21,242 nt of DNA, taken from IMG/VR virus record IMGVR_UViG_3300005613_000476, positions 1 to 21,242 of that record. One strand, given 5' to 3'. This DNA comes from a virus. Both the position numbers and the translations under genes were made by a program. Positions 1 to 6,647 of the stretch are shown here, in pieces (within the stretch, counting starts at the first letter, position 1; each line of letters opens with the position of its first letter). The notes below the pieces were generated by a model, which was not told where the DNA came from, made no database searches, and saw nothing but the letters and a program-made list of their open reading frames with translations.

Positions 1-205
1 GTTCGGTTCTCGCGGGCCGTGCATTTTGTAATCCTTGAGGGTCCGCTCCATGGGCTTTACGCTCGAGTTGAGGATGTTTCTTTTCGTATTCAGATTTATG
101 AACAAAAGAACCATTCCATTCTTTGAGCATTTCTCGATATGGAAATGCTTGACCGCTTCGGTCTGAAATCGCTTGAGCGTATCTTCCTTTTGCAAATGTA
201 CTCAT
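1..205 (-). CDS. Conserved phage virion-associated protein, C-terminus cut by window edge
   Basis: The reading frame begins at the ATG complementary to 203-205 and runs off the left edge, giving the first 68 residues, which start MSTFAKGRYAQAISDRSG. The stretch containing EWNGSFVHKSEYEKKHPQLE and HGADPQ is a pattern I recall from a small conserved protein encoded beside connector and tail genes in marine podoviruses and cyanophages. Its function is not established, and a virion or head-tail role is inferred from position only. The preceding gene ends TAA at 206-208, directly next to this ATG, so the two are almost certainly co-translated. The protein is rich in charged and aromatic residues and shows no membrane segment. 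Confidence 0.75.
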   Translation of the reverse strand, partial: MSTFAKGRYAQAISDRSGQAFPYREMLKEWNGSFVHKSEYEKKHPQLERKAHGADPQGLQNARPARTE

Positions 206-901
206 TTAGGTTCCTGGGAAATATGTTCTGGGTGATAAGAAGACCGAGGTTCGCTGACCGTTTTCATTTAATGCTCTGGTCATCTCATCATCATAAATCA
301 TTTTTAAATTAGAGGTTAATTGTTGATTAACTTTCATACTTAAATAGTAAGCTAGTCCAGATACCATACAAGGTATAAAAGTATAATAAACATCAGCGGT
401 ATTGGTATAAGCACCCGCATCTTGAATCTTTTTAATGTAATAATATTCCAATTGATAACTAGAACCGGAATGTAAAGAATCCGGTGTTTGATATAAATAA
501 ATCACAGGATTATTTTGTCTATCAACATAATACTGAGAAGGAACACCTTGTGATAATTTGTTAGGAATTGCTGCATAAGTAGAACGATCAATCTTACTAA
601 GTGTTTGATCTACAGGTGCCGCAGGTGTTGAGTTATTGCGATAATACGCTTCTAACACATCACTACAATCAGAAGGGGTTGTATAGTTAGCTTGTCCTTG
701 AACTAAAGTATCTGTTTGTAAAGCTACTTTCCAAAGATGAACGCCTCTATTTCCCCATTCTGAAAATAGGATGTTGAGAGAACGACGAGCGCTTTTGATA
801 TCATATCCCGAACGGGAGCTTTTAATCGCGCAACGCTCGTACGCCTCTTCAATTATATCATCGATTTCTAAATCGAAAGATGTGGTTCCTGATGTTGCCA
901 T
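206..901 (-). CDS. Head-tail connector / packaged-DNA stabilisation protein, P22 gp4-like
   Basis: A 231-residue protein. The N-terminal part (roughly residues 10-55, with EEAYERC, SGYDIKSARRSLN and LFSEWGNRG) resembles the helical core of phage P22 gp4-type adaptors, which bind below the portal ring and close the packaged head. The middle holds a region with VLEAYYRN and PSQYYVDR, and the C-terminus a helix around PCMVSGLAYYLSMK. Length and motif order match homologues I recall from marine podoviruses. Its ATG overlaps the stop of the upstream 102-residue gene (TAATG at 901), so translation is coupled. The placement after capsid genes supports a connector role. Function by family resemblance: likely. 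Exact gp4 homology: not tested. Confidence 0.75.
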   Translation of the reverse strand: MATSGTTSFDLEIDDIIEEAYERCAIKSSRSGYDIKSARRSLNILFSEWGNRGVHLWKVALQTDTLVQGQANYTTPSDCSDVLEAYYRNNSTPAAPVDQTLSKIDRSTYAAIPNKLSQGVPSQYYVDRQNNPVIYLYQTPDSLHSGSSYQLEYYYIKKIQDAGAYTNTADVYYTFIPCMVSGLAYYLSMKVNQQLTSNLKMIYDDEMTRALNENGQRTSVFLSPRTYFPGT

Positions 902-1209
902 TACTTATCGATAAATAAGGTCACCGTTACATTGGAAATGGCTGTTGAGCCAATACCGTCTGCATACAAAACACCATCTTCTGGAAGATTTAATGTTTCT
1001 GTTCCACCGGCTCCTACTTGTACTTTCAAATAAACACCTGTTGTTGTAGACGCAGCAGTAGTTGCCCCTGTTGCGTCTAAAGTGTTGATGATTGCACTTC
1101 CGGAAGAACCAGTAGATTGGACCATTAAACCACGAAGACGTGTTCTGCCTGTAAAGCCAACACCGTCAGTTGTTAATACAACTGGTTTAACGTCTGATTT
1201 ATAGGACAT
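901..1209 (-). CDS. Small beta-rich virion protein, hypothetical
   Basis: A 102-residue protein rich in Gly, Thr, Val and Ser with alternating hydrophobic residues (for example TGVYLKVQVGAGGTETLNLP), a composition typical of small beta-sandwich head decoration or accessory proteins. There is no signal peptide, cysteine or membrane segment. It sits between another Thr/Gly-rich probable virion protein and the gp4-like connector and shares a TAATG junction with the latter. Its C-terminus (DGIGSTAISNVTVTLFIDK) has the look of a domain completing a sheet. A structural role is inferred from composition and position; no specific family is recognised. Confidence 0.65.
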   Translation of the reverse strand: MSYKSDVKPVVLTTDGVGFTGRTRLRGLMVQSTGSSGSAIINTLDATGATTAASTTTGVYLKVQVGAGGTETLNLPEDGVLYADGIGSTAISNVTVTLFIDK

Positions 1210-1211
1210 GA

Positions 1212-1682
1212 TTAACTCCTATTGTTTTCAGATGGTTTTCCGTTATCTGCGACTGTAAATGTGAACACACCTGTAACAGTTCCTGTTCCAGCTGTTGAAC
1301 CCACTTTTCCGTAAACTGTACTGTTTGCAGTTACACCGGCGGCGATTACTTCAGCTCCAGCTGCTCCAGTAATTGTTCCTTTAGTTGCAACAATACACTC
1401 ATCAAAGAATCCATTGTCGTCATCGTCAGAACCAATATCAACAGTTGCGCCTGCACCTGTTGCTGGAACTACAACCTGAAAAGACATTGGAACTGAGCCT
1501 GCTGGTAATACAAATACATCACCAGTTGAAGCACTAGCACCAATTCTTACTGGTGTAGAAGTTGTTGTTGAAGATAAGAAGCTGATGACTTCGGACTGTG
1601 TAATAACCGCAGGTGATACACCTGAAGATTTGTCCTGACCACCATAACTTCTAACTACGCCTTGAAATGTAGTTTTTGCCAT
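1212..1682 (-). CDS. Thr/Gly/Ala-rich virion structural protein, hypothetical
   Basis: A 156-residue protein starting MAKTTFQGVVRSYGG, preceded by a strong Shine-Dalgarno (AGGAGG, 8 bases before the ATG). The N-terminal 'MAKTTFxGxVRS' pattern is one I recall from virion proteins of cyanophages and marine podoviruses that lie beside the capsid gene. The rest is low-complexity Thr/Gly/Val/Ala with an acidic GSDDDDNGFFDE patch around residues 83-94 that could bind divalent cations. Decoration or head-fibre function is inference. It is the first gene after a 122-base non-coding stretch that carries an inverted repeat and a weak promoter-like sequence. Only 2 bases separate it from the following gene. 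Confidence 0.7.
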   Translation of the reverse strand: MAKTTFQGVVRSYGGQDKSSGVSPAVITQSEVISFLSSTTTSTPVRIGASASTGDVFVLPAGSVPMSFQVVVPATGAGATVDIGSDDDDNGFFDECIVATKGTITGAAGAEVIAAGVTANSTVYGKVGSTAGTGTVTGVFTFTVADNGKPSENNRS

Positions 1683-1704
1683 GATTATACCTCCTAGGTT
1701 AAAT

Positions 1705-1749
1705 GTTAATATAGTTTCTAGGCCATCGACTATACGCGTCTATATTAAC
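1705..1749. promoter_or_regulatory. 10-bp inverted repeat in leader of virion gene
   Basis: GTTAATATAG at 1705-1714 and its exact reverse complement CTATATTAAC at 1740-1749 flank a 25-base centre. A second short palindrome (ATAGAAA / TTTCTAT) lies at about 1777-1792. On the minus strand TATAAT occurs at about 1775 with a poor TTGCGC 15 bases upstream, so a weak promoter is possible. The inverted repeat may be an operator or an RNA hairpin in the leader of the 156-residue protein gene. Function unknown. Confidence 0.35.
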
Positions 1750-1804
1750 TAATTTTGTATAGTGGCTAAAATATTATAGAAATTTTTCTATGAGCGCAAG
1801 TAAT

Positions 1805-1999
1805 CTATTTAATTGGAATAAATAAAGGACTCTCATATTTATCTAAATCTCTCCATCTCAATTTTGCCACAACTCTTTTGATACGTTCTTCAATCGATTT
1901 CATCTCGAGAGTTTCCTTACCAGCAGATAAATATTGAGAATTCCACTGAGATTCTAGCTTGATTTTCTCAGCAATAAGGGACTGTGATAGAGCGGTCAT
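1805..1999 (-). CDS. Small hypothetical phage protein
   Basis: A 64-residue, mostly helical, basic protein (MTALSQSLIAEKIKLESQWN...). The ATG has an excellent Shine-Dalgarno (AAGGAGG with 6-7 bases spacing). It is the first gene downstream of the minus-strand promoter at about 2038-2065 and the terminator that follows the major capsid gene, so it opens a separately initiated transcript. I recognise no family. The heptad-like Leu/Ile spacing in residues 5-45 suggests a short coiled coil. It is separated from the next gene by about 120 non-coding bases. Confidence 0.65.
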   Translation of the reverse strand: MTALSQSLIAEKIKLESQWNSQYLSAGKETLEMKSIEERIKRVVAKLRWRDLDKYESPLFIPIK

Positions 2000-2037
2000 T
2001 ATATACCTCCTTCGATATATTACTAAACCGCCTTAAT

Positions 2038-2065
2038 TTTATACTCTTTTTTCCCATAAAGTCAA
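2038..2065 (-). promoter_or_regulatory. Sigma70-like minus-strand promoter with TTTATGGGA box in spacer
   Basis: On the minus strand the -35 is TTGACT (2065-2060) and the -10 is TATAAA (2043-2038), 16 bases apart. The spacer begins TTATGGGA. A second TTTATGGGA copy lies exactly 21 bp upstream (plus-strand TCCCATAAA at 2052-2060 and 2073-2081), two helical turns away. The second copy continues as TTTATGGGATATTCT, identical to 15 bases in the spacer of the plus-strand promoter at 18601. The promoter sits just downstream of the capsid-gene terminator and would drive 1999 leftwards. Confidence 0.6.
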
Positions 2066-2077
2066 GAGAATATCCCA

Positions 2078-2107
2078 TAAAAAAAAGGGCCCGAAGGCCC
2101 CTTTTAA
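2078..2107 (-). terminator. Rho-independent terminator after major capsid gene
   Basis: On the minus strand a GC-rich stem AAAAGGGGCC - TTCG - GGCCC is followed by a run of eight T. The UUCG-type tetraloop and U-run make this a textbook intrinsic terminator. It lies about 20 bases past the stop codon of the major capsid gene (2128) and would end the long late transcript coming from the terminase side. The A-run on the other side gives partial bidirectional symmetry. Confidence 0.85.
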
Positions 2108-2127
2108 AAGTAGTTTTCTAGTACGTA

Positions 2128-3033
2128 TTATGCACCCGGTGAACCGAAGATACCTCTGAAATCAGAGAAACCGAAAGAGTATCTTTCTCTCGCTTTGTAT
2201 CTCATGTTACCTGTGTCAAAGTCACCTTCCATTGCAGTTTTGATAGGTGATCTTTCGAAATGCTTCATACCATTTGGTACGTCTGTCTTAATGAAGAACG
2301 CATCATCATCAGTTAAGTAGTGGTTGACTACATAACCTTGAGGAATCATCCCCATGTTTCTGATTGCGTTAACATCATTGTCAGCTGTACCTACTCTGTT
2401 GGCAGAATTCATTAGTCTGTCCGCAGTGAATTGTAATGCTGAAGGAATGATTAATTTCACACCTTGAGCAGCAATCTTTAGACCTCTCTCATCTGTGAAA
2501 GCAGCAATATCGATTAAAGCTTGCTCTAAAGATGTTTCGTTAAGATCAGCAGATGTTGCTAATTCATTGCTTACAGTACCACTGATAGTTGGGTGAAGGG
2601 TTGAACAAAGTTCTTTTCCATCTCCGCCTAAGAAGTTGGTGTTGAATGCATTGTTTAATACAGAAGCAGCTTTTACTTGCTTTGTATTAGCCATTGATCT
2701 TGCAAGAGCCTTTGTATATCTAGAAGCTAATCTATCATACAAGTTGTCTTCAATTGCTTCCTCAGTGATTGAGAATGCAAGAGCGACTGTCTCGTGTGTA
2801 TAACGAGATGTATATGTCTCTTGTGCTTGATCATATGCGATTCCAGCACCTTCAGCTTTTACTGAAGCGTTACCAAAACCTGATAACATTACCTCTTCTT
2901 CGAATGCTCGATCAGAAGTTTCTGTATCAAAGATTTCAGCGTGCTCGTTTTCGTACCTTTTGTACTCCAGGCCAAATAGTGCATTTAAACCCGGCTCTAG
3001 CTCTTTAGCTAGTTGTGATCTTGAAATAGCCAT
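2128..3033 (-). CDS. Major capsid protein (HK97-fold type)
   Basis: A 301-residue protein with the size and position of the major head subunit. It lies downstream of scaffold and head genes, has a perfect AGGAGG Shine-Dalgarno and is followed by a strong terminator. Visible features are the N-terminal helix with LEPGLNALFGLEYKRYENE, the segment FEEEVMLSGFG...YDQAQETYTSRYTHE (E-loop-like region), a long helix EEAIEDNLYDRLASRYTKALARSM (spine-helix-like) and a C-terminal RYKARERYSFGFSDFRGIFG. These resemble capsid proteins of the Mu gpT-like / marine podovirus group that I recall. It forms the icosahedral shell with the scaffold at 4128-5096. Identity is strong from context and sequence style; the fold assignment is inference. 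Confidence 0.88.
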   Translation of the reverse strand: MAISRSQLAKELEPGLNALFGLEYKRYENEHAEIFDTETSDRAFEEEVMLSGFGNASVKAEGAGIAYDQAQETYTSRYTHETVALAFSITEEAIEDNLYDRLASRYTKALARSMANTKQVKAASVLNNAFNTNFLGGDGKELCSTLHPTISGTVSNELATSADLNETSLEQALIDIAAFTDERGLKIAAQGVKLIIPSALQFTADRLMNSANRVGTADNDVNAIRNMGMIPQGYVVNHYLTDDDAFFIKTDVPNGMKHFERSPIKTAMEGDFDTGNMRYKARERYSFGFSDFRGIFGSPGA

Positions 3034-3045
3034 AATTTAAACCTC

Positions 3046-3603
3046 CTATATTAGCTGTTGACCTTTAGCAATTTTAACAATGAAGTTTTCGCTAGCTGCT
3101 GCTACTTCATTATCTGGATCACTATCAAGTCCCACGATTAACATTTGACCATTTGTTGATGAAGCGAGATCAAGCTTAACACCGGAAATACCGTTTGCGC
3201 TGTCACCTGCTGCATAAATTGCATCAAATGCAGTACCGACAGATGTAATACCTGTAGCAGTACCTGTTGATTTTACTAAGTACAATTGATCAGGATCATC
3301 GATGATGAATGCCTTGATCTTACCTTCAGTAACATTAGTTTGTGTATAATTGTTTCTGAAAGTTGGTTTGCCTGTTGATGGGTCGCTTTCAATTAAGCAT
3401 CCGTTAAAGACACCTAAAATACTACCAGTTGCAGATGATTGTACTGGTACAACGTATCCGCCTGATAAAGCTACCAAGTCACCCTGAAATATTGATGAGG
3501 ACATATTATCCACTATTTCATACTCAGATTGACTTCCAGCTGCATATGCGCCACCAACTTTGCCTAATGGTCTTAAACCAAAGGCTTTAGTTGAGTTTGC
3601 CAT
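3046..3603 (-). CDS. Probable capsid decoration/head protein
   Basis: A 185-residue protein starting MANSTKAFGLRPLGKVGG, a start pattern I recall from a conserved protein encoded next to the capsid gene in marine podoviruses and cyanophages. It is beta-rich (many Val, Gly, Thr and Ser), with QSEYEIVDN, FQGDLVALSGGYVVP and DDPDQLYLVKS segments and no membrane segment. It has a strong AGGAGG Shine-Dalgarno. It lies immediately upstream of the major capsid gene on the same transcript, 12 bases apart. Decoration or head stabilisation is inferred from position, abundance-type ribosome binding site and composition. Confidence 0.72.
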   Translation of the reverse strand: MANSTKAFGLRPLGKVGGAYAAGSQSEYEIVDNMSSSIFQGDLVALSGGYVVPVQSSATGSILGVFNGCLIESDPSTGKPTFRNNYTQTNVTEGKIKAFIIDDPDQLYLVKSTGTATGITSVGTAFDAIYAAGDSANGISGVKLDLASSTNGQMLIVGLDSDPDNEVAAASENFIVKIAKGQQLI

Positions 3604-3656
3604 ATTTTAATACCTCCTAAAGTATATAGCTGGTAGCCTAAGAAATAACTAAGAGA

Positions 3657-4121
3657 TTAGTTTTTCTTTGAGCCACCAAAAGTTACACGACTCTGCCTAT
3701 CTTGGTTGATAGGCATACTTGGGTGCTGTTCCTTCAAGAGATCGTTGTTGACAGCGTCTTCACGGTCTTGCGTTCTTTGTTGATAGTACGCTTCTCGTTG
3801 CTGCGCGAGCTCTTCCGGTATCCTTGCCAGCACAAGGCCACCAACTCCTATCATTCCTGCGTATTTGCCCTCTCTGAGGATTGGATAATTTTCTTCAGGG
3901 TAAGAATCACCACGAACAAATTCCCATCCAGAACGTAATTTTCCAGATGCATTCTTTGTATCGTCTTGACCCATACTCTCGACTCTTATCCAACGTTGAC
4001 GGTATCCGTCAGGCGCAGGGGGTGCGTCTAGTGATGATGGGGGAGTCCAAACTTGAGGTCTAACATCTTTAGCCCTAGTTTCACTCGCGCGAGAAGTCTT
4101 GTCTATTTTTTTATCTTCCAT
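3657..4121 (-). CDS. Conserved head-module protein of marine phages, function unknown
   Basis: A 154-residue soluble protein. Its core includes YRQRWIRVESMG, SGKLRSGWEFVRGD, KYAGMIGVGGLVLARIPEE and a C-terminal MPINQDRQSRVTFGG. I recall this arrangement (W-R/I-x-E, G-W-E-x-V, I-G-V-G-G-L-V-L, P-E-E, then a basic tail ending in TFGG-like) as a widely conserved hypothetical protein between scaffold and capsid genes in marine podoviruses and some cyanophages. It starts 7 bases after the scaffold stop, with a GGAGG site inside the end of the scaffold gene, so expression is coupled. Residues 95-135 form a charged helix. A virion or assembly role is inferred. Confidence 0.7.
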   Translation of the reverse strand: MEDKKIDKTSRASETRAKDVRPQVWTPPSSLDAPPAPDGYRQRWIRVESMGQDDTKNASGKLRSGWEFVRGDSYPEENYPILREGKYAGMIGVGGLVLARIPEELAQQREAYYQQRTQDREDAVNNDLLKEQHPSMPINQDRQSRVTFGGSKKN

Positions 4122-4127
4122 ATGCTT

Positions 4128-5096
4128 TTACGCCTCCTTCGCGATTAATTGTTTCGCATATTCTTCAAGTGGCACACCTAATCGCTTAGCTATTGCTACC
4201 TGTGAGGGTGTGAGTTTCACAGTTCTGCGGCGTCCTGTGGTAGCTGGACGTTTGGCTGATGCTACGGTTTGAGAAGGTTTCTCTTTTGTAGTATTTTCTG
4301 TTGTAGCAAATTTATGGGGAAATTCAAGCTTTATTCTTTTATCTACTTCCGCATAATATTCATCACTACTAGGATCATATCCTTCATCTTCTGTCAACTG
4401 CTTATGAATATCAAAAGCAGTATAAGTCATCGCAGAATCGGTACCAAACCAAGGGTTTTTCTCGGCCCAGGACTCGGCTTTCGGGTCCATTGCTTGAGCA
4501 GCTTGTTTAATGGTCTGAGCATTCGCATACGATTGTTGTTGCTGTTGCTGAGGATAAACAGGCTGTTCTTGAGCAGGTTGTTCCTTTGGTTGACGTGATT
4601 TCACTTGATTAAGTCTAGCAGCATCCATTGTTAATCGTGCTATATCAGTCTGTGCAGCGATTTGGCCGTCTACATCTTGATTATCAATAGCATTTTTTAA
4701 TTTGATTTTTGCTGCTTCTAGATTGGATTGAACTCGATTTTCAAATTCTGATACATAATTTGTATCTAAATCTTTAAATCTTGACTGTAGCTGTCTTTGT
4801 TGTTGAGCTATAGATTGTGCATAAGCAATCGCTTCTTCTTTTTGACGCTCTGCTTCACGCATTTTTCGAGTGAGTTTAGCAATACGTTTTTTAACACCTT
4901 CGCTATACTCGCTAAGTTCATCCTCTTTTTTCTCTTCTTTATCTTCTTGTTCTTCCCCTGAAGCCGTTTGTTCTTCTTGAACAACGTCTAATTCTTCTTT
5001 CTCTTCAACGACCTTCGGTGCATCTAAATCGATTTCCGCGCCTTCGGTCTCGCCAACATCAATCATTGGCTCTTCTCTTTTCAGTTCTTCAGGCAT
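4128..5096 (-). CDS. Capsid scaffolding protein
   Basis: A 322-residue protein with the architecture expected of a head scaffold. It has a highly acidic Glu/Asp-rich N-terminal third (about 1-65), a long charged coiled-coil (about 65-165, with KKRIAKLTRKMREAERQKEEAIAYAQ), a Gln/Pro-rich linker with a run of six Gln near residues 184-190 and a compact basic C-terminal helical segment (KLTPSQVAIAKRLGVPLEEYAKQL). The C-terminus would contact coat subunits in scaffolds of this class. The gene lies two genes before the capsid protein on the same transcript and has a GGAGA ribosome-binding sequence. The protein should be transient in procapsids. The role is inferred from architecture and order; I am fairly sure. 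Confidence 0.82.
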   Translation of the reverse strand: MPEELKREEPMIDVGETEGAEIDLDAPKVVEEKEELDVVQEEQTASGEEQEDKEEKKEDELSEYSEGVKKRIAKLTRKMREAERQKEEAIAYAQSIAQQQRQLQSRFKDLDTNYVSEFENRVQSNLEAAKIKLKNAIDNQDVDGQIAAQTDIARLTMDAARLNQVKSRQPKEQPAQEQPVYPQQQQQQSYANAQTIKQAAQAMDPKAESWAEKNPWFGTDSAMTYTAFDIHKQLTEDEGYDPSSDEYYAEVDKRIKLEFPHKFATTENTTKEKPSQTVASAKRPATTGRRRTVKLTPSQVAIAKRLGVPLEEYAKQLIAKEA

Positions 5097-5113
5097 AGTT
5101 GTCTCCTATGTTT

Positions 5114-5551
5114 TTATATATGGTGAAGGATATCCTCGGGGTTATTGATAGTTCCAAGGACTTCATCATCGTTTAGTAAGCGCACCTCACCACCTTCAAT
5201 TGGTAATCGTGAGCCTGCGTATCTGGCGAAAATAACCCAATCGCCTTCTTTACACCAGGGACCTGATGTAAACTTTTCTGTATCTTGATAACATAGTGGT
5301 CCCATTTTAATAACATAACCACAGTTTGTTGCGATACGTAATTTATCTAAAGATTCTTGTGCAATAATAATTCCACCTTTGGTCCTATCTTTAGGGGTAA
5401 AAGGTAAAACTAATAATCGCCAACCGGATGGTTGTGGTAGTTTTGATACTTGGTCCTCGGTAATATTTTCCGCTCGGACCTGTTTCTTTTCTTCTTCTTT
5501 TTCTTTTTGCTCTTCCTCCCTGTACTTCTCTTGAAGTGCGTACTTAGTCAT
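5114..5551 (-). CDS. GroES-like co-chaperonin (Cpn10/gp31-type)
   Basis: A 145-residue protein. Residues about 37-138 show the GroES layout: PSGWRLLVLPF, a mobile-loop-like segment PKDRTKGGIIIAQESLDK (about 53-70) with the GGIII tripeptide region where GroES binds the GroEL apical domain, then GYVIKMGP, GPWCKEGDWVIFARYAGSRL (the usual K-x-G-D-x-V strand) and EVRLLNDDEVLGTI at the end. The N-terminal 36 residues are an unusual highly charged Glu/Lys extension not present in bacterial GroES. Phage co-chaperonins such as T4 gp31 replace host GroES so that host GroEL can fold the large capsid protein. The position right before the scaffold and capsid genes fits this. It overlaps the upstream gene by 8 bases. 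Confidence 0.85.
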   Translation of the reverse strand: MTKYALQEKYREEEQKEKEEEKKQVRAENITEDQVSKLPQPSGWRLLVLPFTPKDRTKGGIIIAQESLDKLRIATNCGYVIKMGPLCYQDTEKFTSGPWCKEGDWVIFARYAGSRLPIEGGEVRLLNDDEVLGTINNPEDILHHI

Positions 5552-5738
5552 CTTTATGCTCCTTACGATCTAGCAGGTTAGAGAGTTCCTGTTGCGTTTG
5601 TTCAAAGGCTTGCACCTTTCCGATAAGATACTTGTATTTATCCATGCTGTCAACACCTGTCATGATAGTATCTTTGTGGTCTTGTATGACTTCTTTCAAA
5701 TACTTTTGAAGTCGATAAACGACATTTATTTCTTCCAT
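5544..5738 (-). CDS. Small helical phage protein, hypothetical
   Basis: A 64-residue helical protein, MEEINVVYRLQKYLKEVIQDHK..., with the pattern DSMDKYKYLIGKVQAFEQTQQELSNLLDR. Small proteins with this 'YxYLxGxxxAxxxxxxELxxLL' helix occur upstream of head genes in several marine phages as I recall, without a known function. It has a good ribosome-binding site (AAAGGA) and its last codons overlap the GroES-like gene by 8 bases, so the two are translationally coupled. There is no membrane segment and no cysteine. A role in assembly or chaperoning is only suggested by the overlap. Confidence 0.68.
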   Translation of the reverse strand: MEEINVVYRLQKYLKEVIQDHKDTIMTGVDSMDKYKYLIGKVQAFEQTQQELSNLLDRKEHKDD

Positions 5739-5833
5739 AATTTTTCCTTTCGTGTATTTTTATATCATGAACGACCCTAAAACAGAAGCCGAAGATTTAA
5801 CAGTAATTGTAGAATTTGATTTTGAACTACCGA

Positions 5834-6034
5834 CTATTCACTAAGTAGACGGTCTAATTTCTTATTGATTTCCGTAATTTGATTCTTAATAACCGCAATA
5901 TCTTGCATCATTACTTCAACATTATTGGTCTTTTTTTCTAAAGCTTGAATCTTTTCACCCCACATACCCCAAGATACGAGGAAACCACCAATGATGATGA
6001 TATAAGGAGCTGCAAGTTTGATATCAATCTTCAT
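5834..6034 (-). CDS. Small membrane-anchored coiled-coil protein
   Basis: A 66-residue protein with one membrane segment (about residues 8-25, AAPYIIIIGGFLVSWGMW) followed by a heptad-patterned coiled coil to the C-terminus (IQALEKKTNNVEVMMQDIAVIKNQI...). This N-in anchor plus coiled coil resembles small inner-membrane proteins encoded near holins in marine phages, and the 124-residue protein two genes upstream has the same plan. It could be a spanin-like or holin-accessory protein; this is inference. The ribosome-binding site is weak. About 95 non-coding bases follow before the next gene. Confidence 0.68.
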   Translation of the reverse strand: MKIDIKLAAPYIIIIGGFLVSWGMWGEKIQALEKKTNNVEVMMQDIAVIKNQITEINKKLDRLLSE

Positions 6035-6048
6035 ACTTTTTTATACCA

Positions 6049-6267
6049 TTAATGTTCCATTTTGCGAATACTTTTTATAAAAATTCTTCCTTGAATTTCT
6101 TCTAATTCCGCCTCTGCCTCACCACAAGTAATTAATACCGTGGGACCCATATTACGTTTCATTAGACGTTTCTTTTCTAAACAGTCACCAACACCGGTTG
6201 TGTAAGTATGCTCTAGCAGTTCTCCATTACCACTAAATAAACAAAGAACCATCACTACTTTCCACAT
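6049..6267 (-). CDS. Small conserved phage protein with hydrophobic N-terminus
   Basis: A 72-residue protein with a short hydrophobic start (MWKVVMVLCLFSG), cysteines near residues 9, 29 and 49, and a charged C-terminus. The N-terminus may be a weak export signal, and the two downstream cysteines could form a disulphide in the periplasm; both are inference. The ATG (6267) directly follows the TAA of the upstream gene (6268-6270), so translation is coupled. It is sandwiched between two membrane-plus-coiled-coil proteins, which suggests a shared envelope-related job such as lysis. No family name is assigned. Confidence 0.62.
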   Translation of the reverse strand: MWKVVMVLCLFSGNGELLEHTYTTGVGDCLEKKRLMKRNMGPTVLITCGEAEAELEEIQGRIFIKSIRKMEH

Positions 6268-6642
6268 TTAGTGACCGTTCCCATTCGCAAATTGAATATC
6301 TCTTGTTGCATCTTTTAACTTTTCTACATCTTTAGTTAGTTTGTCCACTTGTTCTTCCAAATGCTCTAACATAACTTGAGTGTGTAAATTTTCTTCTAAT
6401 TGTAAAGCGTGTTTTTCAATCATCTTGGCGTTCATCTCAATCAACATATAAATCTCTAAGTTCTTGGGGGTTTGTTCAGCCTTCTTTAACAAGTCAGCTT
6501 CCATTAATTGACGATTAGTTTCTAAGATATTTAATCGCTCGATGACACCGAAATAGGCCCATGCACCTATCACGACGGCAGTCACAATCGAAATTAAATT
6601 TCGAATAGGCATGCCTACTGTTGTTTTGTCACTTATTTCCAT
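6268..6642 (-). CDS. Membrane-anchored coiled-coil phage protein
   Basis: A 124-residue protein. Residues 1-14 are polar and basic (MEISDKTTVGMPIRN), 15-34 form one membrane helix (LISIVTAVVIGAWAYFGVI) and 36-112 a long charged coiled coil (LEEQVDKLTKDVEKLKDATRD). The opening 'MEIxDKTTVGMPIRNLxSI' and 'KKAEQTPKNLE' are patterns I recall from proteins of unknown function in cyanophages and pelagiphages. It probably sits in the inner membrane with the coiled coil on one side. The short coiled-coil membrane protein at 5834-6034 may be its partner. A lysis or entry role is speculation. Confidence 0.72.
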   Translation of the reverse strand: MEISDKTTVGMPIRNLISIVTAVVIGAWAYFGVIERLNILETNRQLMEADLLKKAEQTPKNLEIYMLIEMNAKMIEKHALQLEENLHTQVMLEHLEEQVDKLTKDVEKLKDATRDIQFANGNGH

Positions 6643-6647
6643 TTTTA

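Noticed and set aside
5767-5844. Plus-strand 25-codon frame (MNDPKTEAEDLTVIVEFDFE...)
   Set aside because: Protein-like composition and located in the only gap of the local operon, but opposite in direction, very short and without a ribosome-binding site.
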